Source: Pseudomonadota bacterium (GTDB taxonomy: Bacteria; Pseudomonadota; Alphaproteobacteria; Rhodobacterales; Rhodobacteraceae). Taken from it: DNA of 5,306 nt. The notes under the pieces are model-generated. The model was given only the letters and a program-made list of their open reading frames with translations. It searched no databases and was not told where the DNA came from. The stretch is from contig JAKAJW010000213.1 of NCBI GenBank assembly GCA_021813645.1, positions 1 through 5,306 of the forward strand, given 5' to 3'. The position numbers and the translations under genes are program-made. Below are positions 1 through 5,306 of this stretch, one piece after another (position 1 is the stretch's first letter; each line of letters opens with the position of its first letter).

Positions 1-794
1 GCCTTGTGCTGCTTGGCTGCGGGAAGATGGGGTCGGCCTTGCTGGCCGGCTGGCTCGGCCAGGGCCTGGCGCCGGCGGCGGTGACGGTGATCGAGCCGCG
101 GCCCTCGGACTGGCTGCAGGGCCTGGCGGCGCATGGGCTGCGGCTCAACGCGCCGCTGCCGGCGGCGCCGGCCATCGTGCTCGTCGCGGTGAAACCGCAG
201 ATGATGGCCGAGGCGCTGCCGCGGCTCGCCGCGCTCGGCGGCGGCGGCACGCTCTTCCTGTCGATCGCCGCCGGCACCGGGCTCGCCTATTTCGAAAAGA
301 CGCTCGGCCCGGCCACGCCGCTGGTGCGGGCGATGCCGAACACGCCGGCCGCCATCGGCCGCGGCATCACCGCGATCTGCGGCAACGCTGCCGCCAATGC
401 CGCCGATCTCGACCTGGCCGAGACGCTGCTCCGCGCGGTGGGCGATGTGGTGCGGCTCACCGACGAGGCCCAGATCGACGCGGTCACCGCGGTCTCCGGC
501 TCCGGCCCGGCCTATGTCTTCCACCTGATCGAGACGCTGGCCGCCGCCGGCGCCGCCGAGGGCCTGCCGGCCGCGCTGGCGATGCGGCTGGCCAAGGCCA
601 CCGTGGCCGGCGCCGGCCAACTCGCCATCGAGGCGGCCGAGGAACCCGCGCAGCTGCGCGTCAACGTCACCTCGCCCGGCGGCACCACCGCCGCCGCCCT
701 CGCCGTGTTGATGGACGAGGCGACCGGCTTCCCAGCGCTGCTGCGGCGCGCCGTCCATGCCGCCGCCGAGCGCGGACGGGAGCTCGGCAAATGA
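1..794 (+). CDS. proC: Pyrroline-5-carboxylate reductase (5' end cut by window edge)
   Basis: Catalyses NAD(P)H-dependent reduction of 1-pyrroline-5-carboxylate to L-proline, the last step of proline synthesis, in the cytosol. The reading frame is already open at base 3 and no start is visible. The codons for L-V-L-L-G-C-G-K-M-G put the Rossmann glycine motif at the very edge, so probably only about 10 N-terminal residues are missing. Counting from the valine codon at base 6 (262 residues): GCGKMG at 4-9, AVKPQ at 61-65, RAMPNTP at 108-114, SGSGPAY at 164-170 and TSPGGTT at 222-228. The last two are signatures of the helical dimerisation and substrate-binding domain. The C-terminus is complete, and the visible length fits the usual 265-275 residues. 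The TGA overlaps the next ATG by four bases (ATGA, 791-794), which indicates translational coupling with the tRNA-binding protein. Identity is secure; only the start is unknown. Confidence 0.96.
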   Translation, partial: LVLLGCGKMGSALLAGWLGQGLAPAAVTVIEPRPSDWLQGLAAHGLRLNAPLPAAPAIVLVAVKPQMMAEALPRLAALGGGGTLFLSIAAGTGLAYFEKTLGPATPLVRAMPNTPAAIGRGITAICGNAAANAADLDLAETLLRAVGDVVRLTDEAQIDAVTAVSGSGPAYVFHLIETLAAAGAAEGLPAALAMRLAKATVAGAGQLAIEAAEEPAQLRVNVTSPGGTTAAALAVLMDEATGFPALLRRAVHAAAERGRELGK

Positions 795-1126
795 CCATCG
801 GCTTCGACGACTTCCTGAAGGTCGATATCCGCGTCGGCCGCATCCAGCGGGCGGAGCCCTTCCCCGAGGCGCGCAAGCCCGCGATCAAGCTCTGGGTCGA
901 TTTCGGCCCCGAGATCGGCGAGAAGAAAAGCTCGGCCCAGATCACTAAGCACTACACGCCGGAGGCGCTGATCGGCCGGCAGGTGCTGGCGGTGGTGAAT
1001 TTCCCGCCGCGGCAGATCGGCAAGTTCATGTCCGAGGTGCTGGTGCTCGGGGTGCCCGATGCGACGGGCGAGGTGGTGTTGATCGGGCCGGGCCAGGACG
1101 TGCCGCTCGGCGGGAGGCTTTACTGA
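791..1126 (+). CDS. CsaA-like tRNA-binding domain protein
   Basis: Small (111 residues) single-domain protein of the tRNA-binding (EMAP II-like OB-fold) family, related to CsaA, which is described as having chaperone-like and tRNA-binding activity. Visible family features: FLKVDIRVGRI at 8-18, EARKPAIKLWVDFG at 26-39, the highly conserved EKKSSAQIT at 44-52, the run VVNFPPRQIGKFMSEVLVLG at 68-87, and a C-terminal VPLGGRL. Length matches stand-alone CsaA proteins, and no synthetase domain is attached. The start at 791 is supported by a GGGAG Shine-Dalgarno at 778-782 (8-base spacing) and by the ATGA overlap with proC. The stop overlaps the next gene's start. Family membership is certain. The cellular role, and whether it binds free tRNA or acts as a chaperone here, is inference, and nothing in its neighbours clarifies it. 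Confidence 0.93.
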   Translation: MTIGFDDFLKVDIRVGRIQRAEPFPEARKPAIKLWVDFGPEIGEKKSSAQITKHYTPEALIGRQVLAVVNFPPRQIGKFMSEVLVLGVPDATGEVVLIGPGQDVPLGGRLY

Positions 1127-2076
1127 TGAAACTTTTGATCACCCGGCGGATGCCGGAGGCGGTGGAACAGGCGGCGCGGGCCCGCTTCGAGGTGACCAGC
1201 CGCGCGGCCGGCACCCCGCTGACCCGGCCCGAGCTCGAGGCGGCGCTGCGCGACTACGACCTGGTGCTGCCCACTCTTGGCGACCGCTTCAGCGCCGAGG
1301 TCTTCGCCGCGGTGCCCGCGCCGCGCTGCCGGCTGCTGGCCAATTTCGGCGTCGGCTACAACCATATCGACGTGGCGGCGGCCAAGGCGGCGGGGGTCGC
1401 GGTCACCAACACCCCGGGCGCGGTGACCGATGCCACCGCCGACATCGCCCTCACGCTGCTCCTGATGGTCGCCCGCCGCGCCGGCGAGGGCGAGCGGCTG
1501 GTGCGCTCGGGCCAATGGGCCGGCTGGCTGCCGATGCAGATGCTCGGCACCCATGTCACCGGCAAGCGGCTCGGTGTGATCGGCATGGGCCGGATCGGCA
1601 AGGCGATCGCGCGCCGGGCCCATCTCGGCTTCGGGATGGAGGTGGTGTTCTACAACCGCTCGCCGGTCGCCGACCCAGGCATTCCGGCGCGGCAATGCGC
1701 CACCCTGGCCGAGGCGATGGCGGCGGATTTCGTGGTGGTCGCCGTGCCCGGTGGCGCCGCGACGCATCACCTGATCGACGCCGCCGCGCTCGCCGCCATG
1801 CGGCCCGCGGGCTTCCTCATCAACATCTCGCGCGGCGACGTGGTGGCGGAGGCGGCGCTGATCGAGGCGCTGCAAGCCGGCCGGATCGCCGGCGCGGGGC
1901 TCGATGTCTACGAGTTCGAACCCCAGGTTCCCGAGGCGCTCCGCGCGCTGGAAAACGTGGTGCTCCTGCCGCATCTCGGCACTGCCGCACTCGAAGTGCG
2001 CAGCGCCATGGGCATGATGGCGGTGGAAAACCTCATCGCCTGCGCCGAGGGCCGGCCACTACCGAACGCGGTCTGA
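1126..2076 (+). CDS. D-2-hydroxyacid dehydrogenase (D-glycerate dehydrogenase / glyoxylate-hydroxypyruvate reductase type)
   Basis: A 316-residue NAD(P)-dependent oxidoreductase that probably interconverts hydroxypyruvate or glyoxylate with D-glycerate or glycolate in the cytosol. It has the two-domain layout of the family. An N-terminal substrate-binding part includes NFGVGYNHID (73-82) and the VTNTPGAVTDATAD segment (93-106). The central Rossmann domain carries the nucleotide motif G-M-G-R-I-G at 153-158. The catalytic triad is visible: Arg236 in NISRGD, Glu265 in the YEFEP segment and His283 in LPHLGTA. The 29- and 18-residue spacings match archaeal glyoxylate reductase rather than long SerA, and there is no C-terminal ACT domain, which argues against phosphoglycerate dehydrogenase. 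The start has a GGGAGG Shine-Dalgarno (1112-1117, 8-base spacing) and shares one base with the preceding stop (TGATG), so it is very likely co-translated with the tRNA-binding gene. Exact substrate and coenzyme preference cannot be read with confidence, so no symbol is given. Confidence 0.93.
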   Translation: MKLLITRRMPEAVEQAARARFEVTSRAAGTPLTRPELEAALRDYDLVLPTLGDRFSAEVFAAVPAPRCRLLANFGVGYNHIDVAAAKAAGVAVTNTPGAVTDATADIALTLLLMVARRAGEGERLVRSGQWAGWLPMQMLGTHVTGKRLGVIGMGRIGKAIARRAHLGFGMEVVFYNRSPVADPGIPARQCATLAEAMAADFVVVAVPGGAATHHLIDAAALAAMRPAGFLINISRGDVVAEAALIEALQAGRIAGAGLDVYEFEPQVPEALRALENVVLLPHLGTAALEVRSAMGMMAVENLIACAEGRPLPNAV

Positions 2077-2100
2077 ACCGGCCGCGAGTCCGGCCCCACC

Positions 2101-2130
2101 GGCCCGCCTCGCCAATGTCTCCGGCGGGCC
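2101..2130 (+). other. GC-rich inverted repeat in the gap before rpiB
   Basis: GGCCCGCC (2101-2108) is complementary to GGCGGGCC (2123-2130), giving an 8-bp stem with a 14-base loop. It lies about 25 bases after the dehydrogenase stop and about 50 bases before rpiB. No T run follows, so it is not a clear intrinsic terminator. It could attenuate read-through, stabilise an mRNA end, or be chance in GC-rich DNA. I see no convincing promoter in the gap 2077-2177. Confidence 0.3.
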
Positions 2131-2177
2131 AGCCCTGGGCCGATCTCTCCACCCCCAAGAAACGGAACGACCTTGCC

Positions 2178-2657
2178 ATGACCGTCAATCGCCGCATCGT
2201 CCTGTCCAGCGACCACGCCGCCATTCCGCTCCGTAGGGCCATCGCCGATCACATCGCGGCGCGGGGCTGGGAGGTGGTCGACATCGGGCCGACGACCCCG
2301 GAAAGCACCCCCTACCCCAAGCACGGCGAAGCGGCGGCCCGGCGCGTCGCCTCCGGCGATTGCGAGCTCGGCATCGTCCTCTGCGGCACCGGCCAGGGCA
2401 TCATGATGGCGGCGAACAAGGTGGACGGAATCCGCTGCGGCGTCTGCGCCGACACCTTCTCTGCCCGGATGATCCGGCTGCACAACGACGCCAACATGCT
2501 GGCGCTCGGCGCCCGGGTGCTGGGCGAAGGGCTGGCGCTGGAGATCGTCGAGGCGTTCCTGACCACCGGCTTCGAGGGCGGGCGGCATGCGGCGCGGGTG
2601 GAGATGATCGCGGCGATCGAGGCCGAGCGTCATCCCAAGCCCCGGCCCGAGGCCTAG
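2178..2657 (+). CDS. rpiB: Ribose-5-phosphate isomerase B (RpiB/LacAB family)
   Basis: Interconverts ribose 5-phosphate and ribulose 5-phosphate in the pentose phosphate pathway (cytosol). The 159-residue protein aligns with E. coli RpiB at a constant offset of +3. Asp12-His13 lie in SSDHAA, the catalytic Cys69 and Thr71 in CGTGQG (69-74), His102-Asn103-Asp104 in LHNDAN, and the phosphate-contacting Arg136 and Arg140 in EGGRHAAR. Length is normal, with a short charged tail. The usual Asp before Tyr-Pro (DYP in E. coli) is Pro45 here (T-P-Y-P). An in-frame ATG at 2115 would add 21 residues, but it has no Shine-Dalgarno and the family begins close to 2178, so the later start is preferred; its own ribosome site (GGAA at 2164-2167) is modest. 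It could be the last member of the proC operon or an independent unit. RpiB relatives can act on other sugar phosphates such as tetroses or allose phosphate; with no sugar-catabolic neighbours, the housekeeping role is favoured. Confidence 0.92.
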   Translation: MTVNRRIVLSSDHAAIPLRRAIADHIAARGWEVVDIGPTTPESTPYPKHGEAAARRVASGDCELGIVLCGTGQGIMMAANKVDGIRCGVCADTFSARMIRLHNDANMLALGARVLGEGLALEIVEAFLTTGFEGGRHAARVEMIAAIEAERHPKPRPEA

Positions 2658-2700
2658 GCACCGTCGGCCGCCCCGCCACCCGGCAACAAGGAACGGTGCC
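2657..2700. repeat. 8-bp inverted repeat overlapping the rpiB stop codon
   Basis: GGCACCGT (2657-2664) is the exact reverse complement of ACGGTGCC (2693-2700), with a 28-base spacer. It begins in the last base of the rpiB TAG and ends 14 bases before the main terminator stem. A long-loop hairpin of this kind could protect the rpiB mRNA 3' end, but no T run follows and chance is possible in GC-rich DNA. Confidence 0.35.
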
Positions 2701-2710
2701 GGGGCAATAA

Positions 2711-2737
2711 AAAAGGCCCCGCCAAGCGGGGCCTTTT
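2711..2737. terminator. Bidirectional intrinsic terminator between rpiB and rpmB
   Basis: A perfect stem GGCCCCGC (2715-2722) / GCGGGGCC (2726-2733) with a 3-base loop is extended by AAAA on the left and TTTT on the right. The + strand tail is TTTTCATT. Read on the - strand the tail is better, six T followed by ATT (2714 down to 2706). It lies 54 bases after the rpiB stop and 20 bases beyond the rpmB stop, so one hairpin serves both converging transcripts and looks tuned more for rpmB. Confidence 0.93.
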
Positions 2738-2756
2738 CATTCGAGTGCCATGGAAC

Positions 2757-3044
2757 TCAGGCGGCGGCCTGGGCCTTGGCGATGTCCTTCTTGATCTTCA
2801 GCGCCTTGGCCGAAAGCTCTTCGTCCTTCGCCTTGGCAAGGAAAGCGTCGAGCCCGCCGCGGTGGTCCACCGTGCGCAGCGCGGCGGCCGAGATCCGCAG
2901 CTTGAACGACTGGCCGAGCGTCTCCGACATCAGCGTGACATCGTTCAGGTTCGGCAAGAACCGACGCCGGGTCTTGTTGTTGGCGTGGCTGATGTTGTTG
3001 CCCGTGGCCGGGCCCTTACCGCTCAGTTCGCAGACGCGCGACAT
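2757..3044 (-). CDS. rpmB: 50S ribosomal protein L28
   Basis: Structural protein of the large ribosomal subunit that binds 23S rRNA. The 95-residue product starts MSRVCELSGKGPATGNNISH, the classic bacterial L28 N-terminus, followed by the basic ANNKTRRRF segment (24-32). The central part carries RISAAALRTVDHRGGLDAF, and the C-terminal helix is rich in Lys and Ala, ending in AQAAA. Length fits alphaproteobacterial L28, somewhat longer than the roughly 78-residue E. coli form. The frame is open a further 12 codons upstream to 3080, but the start at 3044 matches the universal MSRVC beginning and has an AAGGA Shine-Dalgarno (3053-3057, 8-base spacing). Only one Cys (Cys5) is seen, so this is not a zinc-ribbon variant. 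It is transcribed alone, convergent with rpiB and divergent from mtnP. Confidence 0.97.
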   Translation of the reverse strand: MSRVCELSGKGPATGNNISHANNKTRRRFLPNLNDVTLMSETLGQSFKLRISAAALRTVDHRGGLDAFLAKAKDEELSAKALKIKKDIAKAQAAA

Positions 3045-3052
3045 TGCCGTTA

Positions 3053-3057
3053 TCCTT
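3053..3057 (-). promoter_or_regulatory. rpmB ribosome binding site
   Basis: On the - strand this reads AAGGA, 8 bases before the ATG at 3044. It fixes the L28 start over the longer open frame that begins at 3080. Confidence 0.8.
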
Positions 3058-3063
3058 GTCTTT

Positions 3064-3117
3064 GCCCCGCGGGGGCGCATTCTTCATAAACGCAATGGGC
3101 GCCGCGAGGGGCGGCGC
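3064..3117 (-). other. Two GC-rich hairpins in the rpmB leader
   Basis: The presumed untranslated leader of rpmB (about 3129 to 3045) holds two inverted repeats. One is a 7-bp stem at 3099-3105/3111-3117 (GCGCCGC/GCGGCGC on the + strand, 5-base loop). The other is a 5-bp stem at 3064-3068/3072-3076 (GCCCC/GGGGC, 3-base loop) that ends 7 bases upstream of the Shine-Dalgarno. They could form part of an L28 autoregulatory leader, but no known r-protein leader motif was recognised and GC-rich DNA makes short stems cheap. Confidence 0.35.
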
Positions 3118-3135
3118 ACCGAAATCCACCGCGGC

Positions 3136-3164
3136 CGTTTAGGGGGATTCCGCGTCCGCGTCAA
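3136..3164 (-). promoter_or_regulatory. Sigma-70-type promoter for rpmB
   Basis: On the - strand: -35 TTGACG (3164-3159), a 17-base spacer, and -10 TAAACG (3141-3136). The -35 box is a 5/6 match and the spacing is optimal; the -10 box is weaker. Strong -35 with a poor -10 is common in high-GC alphaproteobacteria. Transcription would start near 3129, giving an rpmB leader of about 85 nt. The site lies in the 212-base divergent gap with mtnP. Confidence 0.65.
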
Positions 3165-3256
3165 GCACCTCGCGCCGTGGCCTCGCCCGCCGACGGCCCC
3201 CCTTTTCCCTCCGCCGGCTTCGTCCTAACCTGCCGCGGAAGCGCAGCGGAGGCTCC

Positions 3257-4144
<888 letters not shown>

Positions 4145-4201
4145 CGCCGGGCGCGCCCTCCCTGCGACATCGTATCCGCCTCGCGCGGCCGCCGCTGGCC
4201 C

Positions 4202-4229
4202 TTGATACATGCCGTTTTGAACATATATC
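4202..4229 (+). promoter_or_regulatory. Candidate sigma-70 promoter for the exported protein gene
   Basis: TTGATA (4202-4207, 5/6 match to -35), a 16-base spacer, and TATATC (4224-4229, 4/6 match to -10). Transcription would start near 4236, leaving a leader of about 44 nt. The surrounding bases 4201-4279 are only about 38% G+C by hand count, far below the flanking coding DNA, which makes promoter boxes stand out. Some AT-rich matches are expected by chance. Confidence 0.55.
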
Positions 4230-4266
4230 TGGAGCAGTAACGAGTTCGTGATTTAAGACCTTAAGT

Positions 4267-4274
4267 AAAGGAGG
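4267..4274 (+). promoter_or_regulatory. Near-perfect Shine-Dalgarno (AAAGGAGG)
   Basis: AAAGGAGG, followed by T, is close to full complementarity with the 16S rRNA 3' end and sits 5 bases before the ATG at 4280. It is the strongest ribosome site in the window. It supports both the start and the + strand reading of the unrecognised gene, and suggests high translation. Confidence 0.85.
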
Positions 4275-4279
4275 TTTCA

Positions 4280-5053
4280 ATGAAATTCTCCATCTCTAGA
4301 TCGACGGCATTGGTGTCTATGGTGGCTGTGATCGCGGCCACGAGTCTGGTCCTGACGCCCAATTGGACCCCTGTGACCGGCACCTATAGCGGCGCGGCCT
4401 GGGCCGACGAAAGCGGCGGCCAGGACAGCGGCAAGGGCCATCAGGAAGGCCAGGGCAAGGGTGGCCAAGGCGCGCAAAGCGGCCAGGGCCAGCATGAGGA
4501 TCGCGGACAGGGCCAAGGCGGCCCGAGCAGCGATTCGGAAGGCAAGGGCCCGCAGGCCGGTGTGCCGGCCGGCAGTACTGGCGGTAAGCCCGCTTGGGCT
4601 CAGGAAGGTATTCCGGAGGTTGAGCTTGGCCGGCTGAACGTGGCCCGCGCGCCCGATCGGGTGCTGAACCAGGCCTATGCAGAGGCGGTCGCCTCGATCA
4701 CCCCGGACATGGTGGCCTTCTACAACCTGCCCTACGATGAGATGACCGATCAACTCGCGAACAACTGGGACGGCGTCACCTTCATCGACTCGCCGCTGCA
4801 GAACCTCGCGCTGCTGAAGGATGCGCTGGACGGAACGTCCTCGCTCGCGGATCTCGGGGTGACCACCGACGTCAAGACGCTTGCAGCCGTCTTCCTCGGC
4901 ACCGCCTCTGACAAGACCGTGCCGATCACGGTCGAAACCGTGGTGGCGGTGACCACGATCCTCGGTATGCCGGTTACCGGCGACGAGGCCGAGGCGCTCG
5001 CGGCCAAAGCCGAAGCCATCCGCAGCGCGGTGCTGACCGGGCACGACAGCTGA
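4280..5053 (+). CDS. Unrecognised exported protein with Gly/Gln-rich linker
   Basis: I do not recognise a named family. The 257 residues divide into three parts. Residues 1-42 look like an export signal: basic start (Lys2, Arg7), hydrophobic core about 10-25, then a 17-residue polar stretch ending in A-A-W-A before Asp43, a plausible signal-peptidase site. The stretch after the core is unusually long, so an uncleaved anchor is possible. Residues 44-103 are low-complexity, with 21 Gly and 10 Gln of 60, plus Ser, Lys, Asp and His, as in a disordered linker. Residues 104-257 form a complex, acidic domain (21 Asp/Glu against 8 Lys/Arg from 110 on) starting PAWAQEGIPEVELGRLNVAR, probably helical. 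There is no Cys and no evident catalytic motif. High G/C at third positions in the C-terminal part supports real coding. It has its own promoter candidate, a strong Shine-Dalgarno and a terminator, and separates mtnP from apt. A periplasmic or surface location is inferred; function is unknown. Confidence 0.85.
   Translation: MKFSISRSTALVSMVAVIAATSLVLTPNWTPVTGTYSGAAWADESGGQDSGKGHQEGQGKGGQGAQSGQGQHEDRGQGQGGPSSDSEGKGPQAGVPAGSTGGKPAWAQEGIPEVELGRLNVARAPDRVLNQAYAEAVASITPDMVAFYNLPYDEMTDQLANNWDGVTFIDSPLQNLALLKDALDGTSSLADLGVTTDVKTLAAVFLGTASDKTVPITVETVVAVTTILGMPVTGDEAEALAAKAEAIRSAVLTGHDS
4406..4588 (+). repeat. Low-complexity Gly/Gln coding repeat
   Basis: Degenerate GGCCAGG / GGCCAAGG-type units encode repeated Gly-Gln-Gly and Gly-Lys-Gly steps (residues 43-103 of the exported protein). 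The units are imperfect and irregularly spaced, so this is a biased-composition segment rather than a clean tandem array. Its length is likely to vary between relatives. Confidence 0.6.
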
Positions 5054-5070
5054 ACGGATGACGGGCGGCC

Positions 5071-5093
5071 GGCGCCGGTCCACGATCGGCGCC
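5071..5093 (+). other. Inverted repeat before the terminator
   Basis: GGCGCCG (5071-5077) pairs with CGGCGCC (5087-5093) across a 9-base loop, starting 17 bases after the stop of the exported protein gene and ending 15 bases before the main terminator stem. No T run follows. It may stabilise the mRNA end. Confidence 0.3.
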
Positions 5094-5108
5094 CAAGCCT
5101 GAAGACCC

Positions 5109-5137
5109 AAACCGGGGCAGCCCCGCTGCCCCGGTTT
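5109..5137 (+). terminator. Strong intrinsic terminator after the exported protein gene
   Basis: A perfect 12-bp stem AAACCGGGGCAG (5109-5120) / CTGCCCCGGTTT (5126-5137) with a 5-base loop, followed by CAACGTTTCC. It lies 55 bases after the stop codon. With flanking A and T triplets it could work in both directions, but no gene approaches from the right on the - strand. It closes the exported protein transcript and isolates the gene downstream. Confidence 0.85.
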
Positions 5138-5221
5138 CAACGTTTCCCCCGCAGAGTGATGCAACTTTGGGCAGGCGCCGGCTGGGCCTCTGGCCGCCCG
5201 CGCCGGCCCCGCCCTGCCGGC

Positions 5222-5249
5222 TTGTGAGCGCGTCGCCCCGCATGCTAAC
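5222..5249 (+). promoter_or_regulatory. Weak promoter candidate for apt
   Basis: TTGTGA (5222-5227, 4/6 match), a 16-base spacer, and GCTAAC (5244-5249, 3/6 match) would give a leader of about 28 nt. A promoter is expected somewhere in 5138-5283, because a strong terminator precedes the gene, but the match is poor. The rest of this stretch holds only GC-rich imperfect inverted repeats. Confidence 0.3.
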
Positions 5250-5283
5250 GAAGCCGCGCCGCGACAGCGAAAGGCCTCCCCCG

Positions 5284-5306
5284 ATGACGAAAACCGTCAA
5301 GGATTA
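5284..5306 (+). CDS. apt: Start of probable adenine phosphoribosyltransferase (3' end beyond window)
   Basis: Only seven complete codons are visible, M-T-K-T-V-K-D, followed by TA, which would begin a Tyr codon if the frame continues. Apt proteins of Rhodobacteraceae typically begin with a Lys-(Thr/Ser)-Val-Lys-Asp-Tyr stretch, so the match is good but very short. A GAAAGG Shine-Dalgarno at 5269-5274 lies 9 bases before the ATG. The call is strengthened by mtnP upstream: Apt converts adenine plus PRPP to AMP and pyrophosphate, using the adenine that MtnP releases. The identification combines a short match with context and could be wrong. Confidence 0.6.

Noticed and set aside
1120..1974. 284-codon open frame on the - strand
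   Set aside because: It is antisense to the hydroxyacid dehydrogenase, whose motifs are unambiguous. The translation is His/Arg/Gly-rich noise.
1515..2177. Long upstream extension of the rpiB frame
   Set aside because: It overlaps the dehydrogenase in another frame and gives Arg-rich sequence. RpiB similarity begins only after 2178.
2115..2177. Alternative in-frame ATG for rpiB adding 21 residues
   Set aside because: It has no Shine-Dalgarno, and the extra residues are outside the family's usual N-terminus.
2776..3228. 150-codon + strand frame across rpmB and the divergent gap
   Set aside because: It covers the complement of L28, which is certain. There is no supporting ribosome site or domain.
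4149..4158. Perfect palindrome GGGCGCGCCC just after mtnP as a terminator
   Set aside because: It is too short to form a stable hairpin with a loop, and no T run follows.
4277..5164. 295-codon open frame on the - strand opposite the exported protein gene
   Set aside because: The + strand gene has a near-perfect ribosome site, an export signal, third-position G/C bias and a terminator at the right place. The - strand frame has none of these and reads across the terminator.
5170..5218. GC-rich imperfect inverted repeats (GGCAGG/CCTGCC and GCCGGC copies) upstream of apt
   Set aside because: The arms are short and bulged, and such repeats arise easily in this base composition.
5159..5227. 22-codon ORF ahead of apt as a possible leader peptide
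   Set aside because: No ribosome site and an Arg/Pro/Gly-rich translation typical of random GC-rich DNA, with no attenuator arrangement visible.

Overview
The window is 5.3 kb of very GC-rich chromosomal DNA. Its codons strongly favour G or C at third positions, and the proteins look alphaproteobacterial, most likely from a Rhodobacteraceae-like organism. That placement is inference: it rests on the L28 and RpiB sequence style, the close packing of proC with a small tRNA-binding protein, the mtnP/apt neighbourhood, and a TTGACG-type ribosomal-protein promoter. No rRNA, tRNA, CRISPR array, insertion sequence or phage gene was seen. There is no gene-free stretch over 300 bases.

Left part (1-2076, + strand): the 3' part of proC (last step of proline synthesis) runs without a gap into a CsaA-like tRNA-binding-domain protein (4-base ATGA overlap). 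That gene runs into a D-2-hydroxyacid dehydrogenase of the D-glycerate dehydrogenase/glyoxylate-hydroxypyruvate reductase type (1-base TGATG overlap). These three genes look like one translationally coupled operon. After about 100 bases comes rpiB (2178-2657), an RpiB-type ribose-5-phosphate isomerase, which may be read through from the operon or transcribed alone.

Middle (2657-3256): rpiB and rpmB (ribosomal protein L28, - strand) converge on a compact hairpin that has A and T runs on opposite sides and can terminate transcription from both directions. rpmB has a good ribosome binding site, a leader of about 85 nt with two GC-rich hairpins, and a recognisable promoter. It diverges from mtnP.

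Right part (3257-5306, + strand): mtnP (5'-methylthioadenosine phosphorylase) releases adenine. The window ends seven codons into what looks like apt (adenine phosphoribosyltransferase), which would recycle that adenine to AMP. Between these two salvage genes sits an unrecognised 257-residue exported protein with a Gly/Gln-rich linker and an acidic C-terminal domain. It has its own AT-rich promoter region, a near-perfect Shine-Dalgarno sequence and a strong intrinsic terminator, so it looks like an independent transcription unit placed between two functionally linked genes. It is the least ordinary item here. Everything else is conserved housekeeping metabolism, and I see no evidence of a defence, mobile or other novel multi-gene system.
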